From Streptomyces netropsis (lineage in GTDB: Bacteria > Actinomycetota > Actinomycetes > Streptomycetales > Streptomycetaceae): a DNA stretch of 64,000 bases. The stretch lies in NCBI RefSeq assembly GCF_014203545.1, contig NZ_JACHJG010000007.1, positions 299,391-363,390 of the forward strand, read 5' to 3'. The position numbers were made by a program, and so were the translations under genes. The notes beneath the pieces were generated by a model. The model saw only the letters and a program-made list of their open reading frames with translations, ran no database searches and was not told the DNA's origin. Numbering within the stretch: position 1 is the stretch's first letter; each line of letters starts with the position of its first letter. Shown here in pieces: positions 48,234 to 56,469 of this stretch.

Positions 48234-49136
48234 ATGCCAGGCACCCGATTCGCCCCCGACCGGGGGCTGACCACCCGCATGGTGAGCACGATGTTCCTCA
48301 TCGGGCTGCTCTATGTGGTCTTCGTCGGCGTGCTCCTGGCGCTGCTGCGCGGGGCGTGGCCGATCATCCTGATCCTGGCCGGCAGCCTGTTCATCGCCCA
48401 GTTCTGGTTCAGCGACCGGATCGCCGCCTTCGGCATGGGCGCCCACGAGGTCACCCCGCAGCAGGCGCCCGAGCTGCACGGTGCCGTGGACCGGCTGTGC
48501 GCGCTCGCGGACATGCCCAAGCCCCGGGTCGCCATCGCCGACAGCGATGTGCCGAACGCCTTCGCCACCGGCCGCAACCAGAAGAACGCGCTGGTGTGCG
48601 CCACGACCGGGCTGCTGCGCAGACTCGAGCCCGAGGAGCTGGAGGGCGTCCTGGCGCACGAGCTGTCCCACGTCGCGCACCGTGACGTGGCCGTCATGAC
48701 CATCGCCTCCTTCCTGGGCGTCCTGGCCGGGATCGTGACCCGCGTCGGGCTGTGGGGCGGTTTCCGCCAGTCCGGCGGGCGCGACAGCAGCGCCGCCATC
48801 CTGGTGGTGCTGATCCCGCTGATCAGCGCCGTCGTCTACGCCATCAGCTACCTGCTGACCCGGATGCTGTCCCGCTACCGCGAGCTGTCCGCCGACCGCG
48901 CCGCCGCGCTGCTGACCGGCCGCCCCTCGGCGCTCGCGTCGGCGCTCACCAAGGTCACCGGGCAGATGGCCCGGATCCCGACCCGGGACCTGCGCAAGGC
49001 CGAGCCCTTCAACGCCTTCTACTTCGCGCCCGCCTTCTCGAAGGAGGGAATGAGCCGACTGCTGTCCAGCCATCCGACGCTGGAACAGCGGCTGGAGCAG
49101 CTCGGCCGGATCTCGGCGCAGCTCGGCCGGGCCTGA
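48234..49136 (+). CDS. htpX: HtpX-type M48 membrane metalloprotease
   Basis: 300 residues. Two N-terminal helices (LIGLLYVVFVGVLLALLRG, WPIILILAGSLFIAQFW) precede the zinc motif H142-E143-L-S-H146, two more helices, and the third ligand Glu in RYRELSADRAAALL. HtpX degrades misfolded membrane proteins. GGAGG precedes ATG 48234. The pspAB gene follows 38 bp later; the pair is typical of Streptomyces and implies an envelope-stress function. Confidence 0.96.
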   Translation: MPGTRFAPDRGLTTRMVSTMFLIGLLYVVFVGVLLALLRGAWPIILILAGSLFIAQFWFSDRIAAFGMGAHEVTPQQAPELHGAVDRLCALADMPKPRVAIADSDVPNAFATGRNQKNALVCATTGLLRRLEPEELEGVLAHELSHVAHRDVAVMTIASFLGVLAGIVTRVGLWGGFRQSGGRDSSAAILVVLIPLISAVVYAISYLLTRMLSRYRELSADRAAALLTGRPSALASALTKVTGQMARIPTRDLRKAEPFNAFYFAPAFSKEGMSRLLSSHPTLEQRLEQLGRISAQLGRA

Positions 49137-49174
49137 CCGGCACCGCCGTCCACCGACCCGCGAAAGGAGCGCCT

Positions 49175-49765
49175 GTGGGTTTCCTGGACACCATCCTCGG
49201 CCGCAGCAAACCGGTCCGCCCCGACCTCGACCGGCTCTTCGCCCTGCCGTCCGCCGCCGTCACCCTCGACGCGGGTGCCGGGTTCACTCCGACCGGGCTG
49301 GGCTCGGTGTGCTTCGCGAGCGTGGAGGGCGGGGCGTTCCAGCGGCTCCAGCAGGACGTACGGGCCCTGCTGGACGCCGATACGGGGCGCGGCGGGGTCC
49401 CCGTGGAGTTCAGCCGGGACGGCTACGGCTACACCTGGCTGCTCGCACGGCAGGAGGAGGGGCAGGAGGGCATCGCCGCGCTGGTCAACGATCTGCACGC
49501 GGTCAATACGCTGCTCCAGGAGGGCGGCTTCGGGCCGCAGTTGCTCTGCTCGCTGCTGGGCTTCCGCGACGCGGAGCAGCACCCGCTCGCGCTCGTCTAC
49601 CTCTACAAACGGGGGACGTTCTACCCTTTCGCGCCGCTGCCGGGCGGGGGCGAACGGCGGGACAACGCCCTGGAGTTGCGGGTCCGGGCGCTGCTGGGCG
49701 ACGACCTGCGGATCGAGGAGGACCTGAGCCGCTGGTTCCCGGTGTGGGGCGCGCCCGGGCTGTGA
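49175..49765 (+). CDS. pspAB: PspA-associated protein PspAB
   Basis: 196 residues starting GFLDTILGRSKPVRPDLDRL, with LGSVCFASVEGGAFQRLQQD and RWFPVWGAPGL at the end. This matches the protein annotated as PspAB in actinomycetes, linked with PspA envelope-stress proteins and commonly encoded after htpX, as here. Biochemical role unknown. GTG 49175 has AAAGGAG upstream. Confidence 0.88.
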   Translation: MGFLDTILGRSKPVRPDLDRLFALPSAAVTLDAGAGFTPTGLGSVCFASVEGGAFQRLQQDVRALLDADTGRGGVPVEFSRDGYGYTWLLARQEEGQEGIAALVNDLHAVNTLLQEGGFGPQLLCSLLGFRDAEQHPLALVYLYKRGTFYPFAPLPGGGERRDNALELRVRALLGDDLRIEEDLSRWFPVWGAPGL

Positions 49766-49788
49766 GCCCGCGCGGGGGCGGTGGTGTC

Positions 49789-50331
49789 TCAGCCGGGGAA
49801 GCGCAGGAATTCCGGCGGGACGCGCTCGACCAGCCACACCCCGTTCTCACTGACGTGGAAGGTGTGGCCGGTGCGGTGCATGGCACCCGCGTCCACGGTG
49901 ATGACGACCGCCCGGCCACGACGGGCTCCCACCCGGGTCGCGGTCTCGCGGTCGGCCGACAGGTGCACGGCGTGGCGGGCCATGGGCTTGAGGCCCTCGG
50001 CACGGATCGACGCGACGGAACGCGCCACCGTGCCGTGGAACAGCACCGCGGGCGGCTCGGCGGCCGGCAGGTCGAGTTCGACGGGCACCGAGTGGCCCTG
50101 GTTGGCGCGGATGCGGTCGCCCTCGATCGCGTAGCGCCGTTTGTCGTTGGCCTCGACGACCTCCGCCAACTCCGCCCGGGTGAAGGGGAAGCCGTGTGCC
50201 GCGCTCGCCGTCAGCAGGGCGTCGACGGACGTCCAGCCCTGCGCGTCGAGGACGATGCCGATCCGCTCGGGTTCGTGCCGAAGGTGTTTGGCCAGGTACT
50301 TCGAGATGCGGGTCGCCCGCTGGATGTCCAT
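49789..50331 (-). CDS. kptA: RNA 2'-phosphotransferase (Tpt1/KptA)
   Basis: 180 residues. The N-terminal winged domain starts ISKYLAKHLRHEPERIGIVL, with ANQGHSVPVELDL in the linker. The ADP-ribosyltransferase half has LFHGTVARSVASIRAEGL, HAVHLSAD and TGHTFHVSENGVWLVERVPP. The Arg/His residues of the R-H-R-R active site appear conserved. It moves an RNA 2'-phosphate to NAD+, giving ADP-ribose 1'',2''-cyclic phosphate. Bacterial role uncertain because most bacteria lack 2'-phospho-tRNA; convergent with pspAB, 23 bp apart. Confidence 0.95.
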   Translation of the reverse strand: MDIQRATRISKYLAKHLRHEPERIGIVLDAQGWTSVDALLTASAAHGFPFTRAELAEVVEANDKRRYAIEGDRIRANQGHSVPVELDLPAAEPPAVLFHGTVARSVASIRAEGLKPMARHAVHLSADRETATRVGARRGRAVVITVDAGAMHRTGHTFHVSENGVWLVERVPPEFLRFPG

Positions 50332-50452
50332 CGCTGTTCCCCTCCGGCCCTCTCCTTGCGGGGGCCGCGGCCTCGGAGCGTAGCCCGTGTGCCGGGGCCG
50401 GGCAGCCGAGTATCGGCCGTGCGGGTGGGGAACGTCCTGGGGAACGCCCTGC

Positions 50453-51517
50453 TCAGCGGCGTGCGGCGAGGGCGTCCATGGTGCGGGCCCGGACCTCGCG
50501 CTCGGCGGCCGCGGCGATGAACGCGGCGGTGTGCTCCGCGCCGACCAGCTCGCGGACGGCCCGCACGGTCGCGGCCGGCAGCCGCACCGGCTCGGCGTCG
50601 GGCGCGGGATCGGGGCCGGGGGCGGGTGGGGGGAGTGCGGGCGCGGAGTCCGGAGCTGCGGGTATCGCCGCCTCTCCCAGGTGGTGGCGGAGGTAGCGGG
50701 TGGCCAGGGAGCGCATGGCGCGGGCGAGTTCGGCGTCGACGGTCTGCTGGGCGAGGGGGCGCAGCCGGCGCACGAGGGAGGCGGCTTCCGTGGCCTCCGC
50801 GTCGGTCGGGGGGTGGTCGAGGTACTGCTGGAAGACGTACTCGGTGGTGAAGTCGAGGAACCGGCCGGCGATGTGCTCGACCTGCGCGCGCAGCTCCCGC
50901 AGATGGCCCGAGATGGCGAGCAGCGGCACCCCGGCGGCGTGCAGCTCGGCGGCGACGGCCAGCTCCTGCGGGCTGGGGACGAGGAATTCGTCCGGCGTCT
51001 GCGGCAGGCGGACCAGCACGCCGAGCTCCACCGCGTCCTCGACGGCCGCGTCGTCCCGGGTGCCGCCGAACTTCTCGTTCAGCTCCGCCCGCGTCATCCG
51101 CCCGGCTTCCTCGTCGGACCAGGGCCGCTCGACCTCGGCGACCAGCCCCAGGACGCCGCCGAGCCCCCGGCCCGCGTCCCAGGCCTCCAGCAGCTCCTTG
51201 ATGCTGGCCAGGGTGTAGCCGCGGTCGAGGAGGCCGGCGATCTGGCGGAGCCGGGCGAGGTGGGTGTCGCGGTAGACGTTCGCCCGGCCGCGCCGCTCCG
51301 GCCTCGGCAGCAGCCCGCGGTCCTGGTAGCCGCGGATCGTGCGGACCGTGGCGCCGCTGTGCCGGGCCAGGTCCTCGATCCGGTACTCGGCGGCCGGCGG
51401 CTCAGGCCGCTCCGAAGGCTCGGGTCGTTCCGGAGGCTCGGGTCGTTCCAACGGCTCGGGTCGTTCGGGAACGTCCGGCTGTTCGGGCTGTCGAGGCTGC
51501 TGGGGCTGCTTGCTCAC
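50453..51517 (-). CDS. MerR-family regulator with ERPEP-repeat N-terminus
   Basis: 354 residues, unusually long for MerR. Residues 1-42 are disordered with four xERPEP hexapeptides (17-40). The MerR HTH follows (YRIEDLARHSGATVRTIRGY, LPRPERRGRANVYRDTHLAR), then a ~250-residue helical effector region with a Pro/Ala linker near 290. Lacks the metal-binding Cys of classical MerR. It lies at the 3' end of a four-gene minus-strand operon, 24 bp after the PF10118-type gene, and probably regulates it. GTG 51517 is used. Confidence 0.85.
   Translation of the reverse strand: MSKQPQQPRQPEQPDVPERPEPLERPEPPERPEPSERPEPPAAEYRIEDLARHSGATVRTIRGYQDRGLLPRPERRGRANVYRDTHLARLRQIAGLLDRGYTLASIKELLEAWDAGRGLGGVLGLVAEVERPWSDEEAGRMTRAELNEKFGGTRDDAAVEDAVELGVLVRLPQTPDEFLVPSPQELAVAAELHAAGVPLLAISGHLRELRAQVEHIAGRFLDFTTEYVFQQYLDHPPTDAEATEAASLVRRLRPLAQQTVDAELARAMRSLATRYLRHHLGEAAIPAAPDSAPALPPPAPGPDPAPDAEPVRLPAATVRAVRELVGAEHTAAFIAAAAEREVRARTMDALAARR
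51398..51469 (-). repeat. Four 18-bp tandem units encoding xERPEP
   Basis: In-frame minisatellite within the MerR-type regulator gene, residues 17-40. The hexapeptide resembles the PPERSA repeats of the flavohaemoglobin-like protein at 15.4 kb, although the genes are unrelated. Confidence 0.85.
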
Positions 51518-51541
51518 GGGGGCTGGCTCCTTACGAACTCC

Positions 51542-52459
51542 TCAGGCCAGGGCGGTGCGTCCGATCGCGCCCGCCGCGGCCCGTGCCGCGGGTGAGGTCG
51601 CCAGATAGTCGACGGCCCTGCGCAGCGACCCCTCCTTCGAGGGATGGTACGACCGTCCGAGGTAGCGCGGGACGGCTGAGCCCAGCTCTCCCCAACTCGG
51701 CAACAGACCCTTGGCCACCGCACGGTTGTGATGGCGGAGCGTGTACCGCAGCCGACCCGCGAGCGGCGGGTCGTTGCGTATGAGATAGCGGGTGCCCCAC
51801 CCCCACAGGTACAACAGCACGGGTGCGGTGACCGCCATGCCCAGCACCCGGCGGGCGTAGCGCCCCGCGCCCTCACCGCCGCAGTGCTGGTACATGTCGA
51901 AGGCCACCGCGCGGTGCTCGACCTCCTCCGCGCCGTGCCAGCGCAGCAGGTCCAGCATCACCGGGTCCGGGTCGGCCCGGTCCAGCCCGTCGGCGTGGAG
52001 GATCCAATTGCCCAGGACCGCCGTGAACTGCTCCACCGCCGCGATCAGCGAGAGCCGGAAGCGCAGCCACTCCCGCTGGGAGAGCGGGAGCCCGAAGGGC
52101 GGGGTGTCGCCGAGCAGCGAGTCGAAGAAGAAGTCGATGTGCCGGGTGTACGGGGTGGTGTCCAGGCCCTGTTCGGCGAGGTGGTCGAGGACGTACGCGT
52201 GCTGGACGCTGTGCGTGGCCTCCTGGCCCATGAAGCCCTTGACGTCCCTGAGCAGCGCTTCGTCCCGGACGAGCGGCAGGGCCTCCTTGAAGACCTTGAC
52301 GAACCACCGCTCCCCCGCGGGGAGCAGCAGGTGCAGGACGTTCATGACGTGGGTGGCGGTGGGCTCGTCCGGTATCCAGTGCAGCGGGGTCTCCCGCCAG
52401 TCGAACGAGACCCGTCTGGGGGCTATCCGATGGCTGCCGACCTGGTGGGGGTGGGTCAT
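51542..52459 (-). CDS. Predicted metal-dependent hydrolase (PF10118-like)
   Basis: 305 residues. The diiron-style Glu/His pairs GQEATHSVQHA and WHGAEEVEHRAVAFDMYQ, with PTATHVMNVLHLLLPAGERW, match the 'predicted metal-dependent hydrolase' family PF10118. Helical throughout; the segment MAVTAPVLLYLWGWG may touch the membrane. A GGAGAAGGA site precedes ATG 52459. Located between MerR and the EphD-like gene in one operon, suggesting lipid or xenobiotic processing. Activity unproven for the family. Confidence 0.87.
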   Translation of the reverse strand: MTHPHQVGSHRIAPRRVSFDWRETPLHWIPDEPTATHVMNVLHLLLPAGERWFVKVFKEALPLVRDEALLRDVKGFMGQEATHSVQHAYVLDHLAEQGLDTTPYTRHIDFFFDSLLGDTPPFGLPLSQREWLRFRLSLIAAVEQFTAVLGNWILHADGLDRADPDPVMLDLLRWHGAEEVEHRAVAFDMYQHCGGEGAGRYARRVLGMAVTAPVLLYLWGWGTRYLIRNDPPLAGRLRYTLRHHNRAVAKGLLPSWGELGSAVPRYLGRSYHPSKEGSLRRAVDYLATSPAARAAAGAIGRTALA

Positions 52460-52494
52460 CTCGGTCCTTCTCCTCTGGTGGGGGCGCGGCCCCG

Positions 52495-54285
52495 TCACAG
52501 CCGGGGCTCGATCCGGGCGAGGGCGCGCAGCATCCGGGGCGAGAGCCGGGACAGCAGCTTCAGGCCCCGGGCCTCCGGGGTGACCGCCACCACGGCCTGG
52601 TCGTGGAACACCGCCCGCAGGATGGCGTCGGCGACCTTCTCCGGGGGGTAGTTGCGCATCCCGTACGCCCGCGAGGCCTTCGCCCGGCGGCGCTGCTGCT
52701 CCTTCTCCGGGACGCCGGCGAAGCGGGCCGTCGCGGTGATGTTGGTGTTGACGATGCCGGGGCAGATAGCGGTGACCCCGATGCCCTGCCCGGCCAGCTC
52801 GGCGCGCAGGCATTCGCTGAGCATCAGGACGGCGGCCTTGGAGGTGCTGTAGGCGGGCAGGACCCTGGAGGGCTGGAAGGCGGCGGCGGAGGCGGTGTTG
52901 ACGATGTGGCCGCCCTGGCCGCGCTCGGCCATCTGCCTGCCGAAGGTCCGGCAGCCGTGGATGACGCCCCACAGATTGACGTCGAGGACCTTCTTCCAGT
53001 CCTCGGTGGTGGTGTCCATGAAGGAGCCGGTGAGCCCGATGCCGGCGTTGTTGACCAGCACGTCCACCACGCCGTACTCGGCGGCGACCTTGGCGGCCAG
53101 CTTCTCCATCGCCTGCTCGTCCGAGACGTCGACGACCTCGCTCCACGCCTCGGCCGCGCCGACCAGCCGCGCCATTTCGGCCGTCCGGGCGACGCCCGCC
53201 GGGTCCCGGTCGACGGCGACGACCCGCGCGCCCGCTTCGGCGAACGCGAAGGCCGTGGCCCGGCCGATGCCGCTCGCCGCGCCCGTCACCAGCACCAGGT
53301 GCCCGCCGAAGCGCTGCGCGTAGGGCCCAGTGGGTGCGGGGCGGCGGGCCGGGGCGCCCTCCTCCTGGGCGGTGACGAACTCCGCGATCCAGGAGGAGAC
53401 CTGGTCGGGCCGGGTGCGCGGCACCCAGTGCTTGGCGGCCAGGGTGTGCCGCACGAGCCGCGGTGCCCAGCGCTCCAGGTCGTCGTAGAGCCGCTCGGAC
53501 AGATAGGCGTCACCGGTCGGGGTGATCAGCTGCACCGGCACGTGGGCGAAGGCGTCCGCACGCGGATGGCGCATCCGGGGCAGGACGTTGTCGCGGTAGA
53601 GCCAGGTGCCGTGGGCCGCGTCGGTCGGCAACGAGGCCGTGGGGTACGAGCCGCTCGGCAGTTTCTCCAGCCGCGCCACCATCTTCGGCCAGCGCTTGCC
53701 GAGCGGGCCGCGCCAGAGCGCCTCGGGCAGTGCCGGGGTGTGCAGTGCCCCCACGTACCAGGACCGGGTGCCCTGGCCGAGGAGTTGGGCCACCCGGCGC
53801 GGGGTGGGGCGGGCGACGCGGTCGTTGATCCAGTGGCCGAAGTGGTCCAGCGACGGCCCGGAGATGGTGGTGAAGGACGCGACGCGCCCCTCGGTGCGCG
53901 GGACGGTCACGAACTCCCAGCCCTGCACGGACCCCCAGTCGTGGCCCACGAGGTGCACCGGTGCGTCCGGGCTCACCGCGTCGGCGACGGCCAGGAAGTC
54001 GTCGGTGAGCTTCTCCAGCGTGAAGCCGCCCCGCAGCGGCTGCGGCGCCGTGGACCGGCCGTGGCCGCGCACGTCGTACAGCACCACGTGGAAGCGGTCG
54101 CGCAACCGGCCGGCCACCTCGGCCCACACCTCCTTGCTGTCCGGATAGCCGTGCACCAGCACGACCGTGGGCCGTGCGGCGTCACCCAGCTCCACGACGC
54201 ACAGCTCGACGCCGCCCGTCCGCACCCACCGCTCGCGCGCGCCCTCGAGGCCCGCGCCTCCCGTGCCGTCCGTGCTGCTGCTCAT
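52495..54285 (-). CDS. Alpha/beta-hydrolase-SDR fusion (EphD-like)
   Basis: 596 residues. The N-terminal alpha/beta hydrolase (~20-310) has the oxyanion motif HGYPDS (45-50), an Asp nucleophile D116 in GHDWGS and H286, the pattern of epoxide hydrolases. The C-terminal classical SDR (~325-596) has TGAASGIG (334-341), NNAG (412-415) and Y479-x3-K483. This two-domain order is that of M. tuberculosis EphD, linked to oxygenated mycolate formation. Streptomyces makes no mycolates, so the substrate must differ. The ATG overlaps the stop of the upstream M24 gene (4 bp). Confidence 0.92.
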   Translation of the reverse strand: MSSSTDGTGGAGLEGARERWVRTGGVELCVVELGDAARPTVVLVHGYPDSKEVWAEVAGRLRDRFHVVLYDVRGHGRSTAPQPLRGGFTLEKLTDDFLAVADAVSPDAPVHLVGHDWGSVQGWEFVTVPRTEGRVASFTTISGPSLDHFGHWINDRVARPTPRRVAQLLGQGTRSWYVGALHTPALPEALWRGPLGKRWPKMVARLEKLPSGSYPTASLPTDAAHGTWLYRDNVLPRMRHPRADAFAHVPVQLITPTGDAYLSERLYDDLERWAPRLVRHTLAAKHWVPRTRPDQVSSWIAEFVTAQEEGAPARRPAPTGPYAQRFGGHLVLVTGAASGIGRATAFAFAEAGARVVAVDRDPAGVARTAEMARLVGAAEAWSEVVDVSDEQAMEKLAAKVAAEYGVVDVLVNNAGIGLTGSFMDTTTEDWKKVLDVNLWGVIHGCRTFGRQMAERGQGGHIVNTASAAAFQPSRVLPAYSTSKAAVLMLSECLRAELAGQGIGVTAICPGIVNTNITATARFAGVPEKEQQRRRAKASRAYGMRNYPPEKVADAILRAVFHDQAVVAVTPEARGLKLLSRLSPRMLRALARIEPRL

Positions 54286-55172
54286 GCGGCCTTCTCCTCC
54301 TGCCGGCGCCGCACGTGCGGCAGATCGTCGTCGAGCCAGAACGCGCTCTCCTCGGGGTCCCGGGAATCGGTGACCACCAAGAGCTCCTCGAACTTCGCGC
54401 CCGTGCCCCGGAACCCGAGGTGGGGTTCGACCGCCCACAGGCCTGGCGTGGGCGGGTGGTCGGAGAAGCGGTACGGGCTCCACAGCGGCGACCAGCCTTC
54501 GCGGTGCCCGTGGACGGCATCGGACGCCAGGCCCTTCAGCGACTGGGTGCCGAAGCCGAGCACGTGCGGCGACCAGCGGCGCTCCCGCACCCGGTCCACC
54601 TTGTGCGCGATCACACCGAAGGGGTACGCGCGGTGCCGGTTGGCGTAGCCCTGACGGGCCATGAGCCGGTCCACGTCCTCGTAGATGTCACGCAGCGGGC
54701 GCCGCTCGCGCACCTCGCGCAGGATCAGCTCGCGGTGGGCCTCCAGATCCGCCAGCAGCCGGTCGTGCAGCGGATCGAGGCCGAGGCAGCCCGAATACCC
54801 GATGTCGGCGGTGAAGCCCTCGTGGATCGGCGCCATGTCGAGGATGAACGGCATTCCCGGCTCCAGCCTCCGCCCGGTGGGGAAGAACTGGAGCGGCACC
54901 CGGAAGCCGGTGAAGGCCGTACGGTCGCCGAACCACGCGAAGGGCAGATGGAACCAGTCCCGCACACCACGGCCGCGCAGCCACTCCCGCTGCATCCGGG
55001 TGGCGTCCCGCTCGGTCATCCCCGGTCCGAGCTGCGCGGCGACCTCCTCCGCGCATGTGTACGCCAGGCGCTGCACCGCCCGGAACCCGCGCAGCTCCGC
55101 GGCCCCGGTGCCCGCCGACCGCCCGGGGCTCCGGCCCCGCCCCTCGACCCGTCCCGCCACGACAGCCGCCAT
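54282..55172 (-). CDS. M24-family (pita-bread) metallopeptidase-like protein
   Basis: 296 residues. Probable metal ligands run D (FILDMAPIHEG), D (FTADIGYSG), H (VIAHKVDRV), E (LWAVEPHLGF) and E (KFEELLVVTD), the order of the creatinase/aminopeptidase P fold without the N-terminal domain. Could be an Xaa-Pro peptidase or a related lyase or hydrolase. ATG 55172 begins the operon and its stop overlaps the EphD-like ATG. The association with lipid-type enzymes is unusual. Confidence 0.85.
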   Translation of the reverse strand: MAAVVAGRVEGRGRSPGRSAGTGAAELRGFRAVQRLAYTCAEEVAAQLGPGMTERDATRMQREWLRGRGVRDWFHLPFAWFGDRTAFTGFRVPLQFFPTGRRLEPGMPFILDMAPIHEGFTADIGYSGCLGLDPLHDRLLADLEAHRELILREVRERRPLRDIYEDVDRLMARQGYANRHRAYPFGVIAHKVDRVRERRWSPHVLGFGTQSLKGLASDAVHGHREGWSPLWSPYRFSDHPPTPGLWAVEPHLGFRGTGAKFEELLVVTDSRDPEESAFWLDDDLPHVRRRQEEKAA

Positions 55173-55497
55173 GCCCACCCGTCCGTCCCTGTGCCGGGCA
55201 CGGGTCCCGGACGGTGAAATCCGGGGACGCGCCCGCGAGTTGACCACGTCCGAAAGTTGACAATGATGAATGTGACAATGTCCGGCGGCTGCGTCAAGGG
55301 GCCTGCCCGTGCCTGTGGAAAACCTCCGTGGCCCGCACGGTCGCGCGGGACCCGCCCCACAGGCCCCTCCCGCCACCCCGCAGACGGCACCCCTCCAGGA
55401 GTACCGCTCCCCTACGGGCACGTCAGACCCGAGGACTAGGCCCATCCAGCCATCTGGGCTGACGACTCCTGTGGCGCGCGCCACTAACGTCGAACCT
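55173..55497. other. Divergent promoter region between M24 operon and ABC operon
   Basis: 325 bp without a gene. TGACAATG occurs twice (about 55258-55265 and 55273-55280), 15 bp apart, preceded by a related TTGACCACG at 55240; these could be MerR-binding sites for the minus-strand operon (inference). On the right, TAACGT (55485-55490) stands 7 nt before the GTG of the ABC gene, a leaderless promoter. Confidence 0.55.
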
Positions 55498-56469
55498 GTG
55501 ACTGTGATCGCCACCGAAAGCCTCAGCAAGCGGTTCCCCCGGGTGACCGCTCTTGACCGGCTCTCCGTCGACATCGCCCCGGGAGTGACCGGCCTGGTGG
55601 GTGCCAACGGAGCCGGCAAGTCCACGCTGATCAAGATTCTGCTCGGGCTCTCCCCGGCCACCGAGGGCCGCGCCGCCGTGCTCGGCCTCGACGTCGCGAC
55701 CGAGGGCAGCGCGATCCGCGAGCGGGTCGGCTACATGCCCGAGCACGACTGCCTGCCGCCCGACGTGTCGGCGACCGAGTTCGTCGTCCACATGGCGCGC
55801 ATGTCCGGCCTGCCGGCCACGGCCGCCCGCGAGCGCACCGCCGACACCCTGCGCCACGTGGGGCTCTACGAGGAGCGGTACCGCCCCATGGGCGGTTATT
55901 CGACGGGCATGAAGCAGCGGGTCAAGCTGGCGCAGGCGCTCGTCCACGACCCCCAGCTGGTCCTGCTGGACGAGCCGACCAACGGCCTCGACCCCGTCGG
56001 CCGCGACGAGATGCTCGGCCTGATCCGGCGGGTCCACACCGACTTCGGCATTTCGGTCCTGGTCACCTCGCACCTGCTCGGCGAGCTGGAGCGCACCTGT
56101 GACCACGTCGTGGTCATCGACGGCGGCACGCTGCTGAGGTCCTCCTCCACCAGCGACTTCACCCAGGCCACGGGCTCCCTCGCCGTGGAGGTCACGGACA
56201 CCGACGCCTGCCCGGACGGCGTGGCCGCGCTGCACGCCGCCCTCACCGGGGCGCGGCTGACGGTCCAGCCCGCGGGCCGGGCCCTGGACGGCTCGCCCGC
56301 CTCCGGGCGGGTGCTCCTCGTGGACGTCGTCGACGAGGGCACCTACGACACGGTCCGCGACGCCGTCGCCGAGCTCGGCCTCGGCCTGGTCCGCATGGAA
56401 CAGCGGCGCCACCGCATCGCGGAGGTCTTCCGCGACGAGCAGAACGGAGGCGCCCCCGATGCCGCCTGA
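55498..56469 (+). CDS. ABC transporter ATP-binding protein 1
   Basis: 323 residues. Walker A GANGAGKST (~42-50), signature YSTGMKQRVKLAQAL, Walker B LVLLDEPTNGLDP and H-loop VTSHLLGELERTCD are all intact. The C-terminal ~100 residues form the accessory domain usual for ABC-2-type exporters or gliding/multidrug systems. GTG 55498 lies 7 nt after TAACGT, so leaderless. It is the first gene of a four-gene operon; the next gene overlaps it by 11 bp. Confidence 0.94.
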   Translation: MTVIATESLSKRFPRVTALDRLSVDIAPGVTGLVGANGAGKSTLIKILLGLSPATEGRAAVLGLDVATEGSAIRERVGYMPEHDCLPPDVSATEFVVHMARMSGLPATAARERTADTLRHVGLYEERYRPMGGYSTGMKQRVKLAQALVHDPQLVLLDEPTNGLDPVGRDEMLGLIRRVHTDFGISVLVTSHLLGELERTCDHVVVIDGGTLLRSSSTSDFTQATGSLAVEVTDTDACPDGVAALHAALTGARLTVQPAGRALDGSPASGRVLLVDVVDEGTYDTVRDAVAELGLGLVRMEQRRHRIAEVFRDEQNGGAPDAA

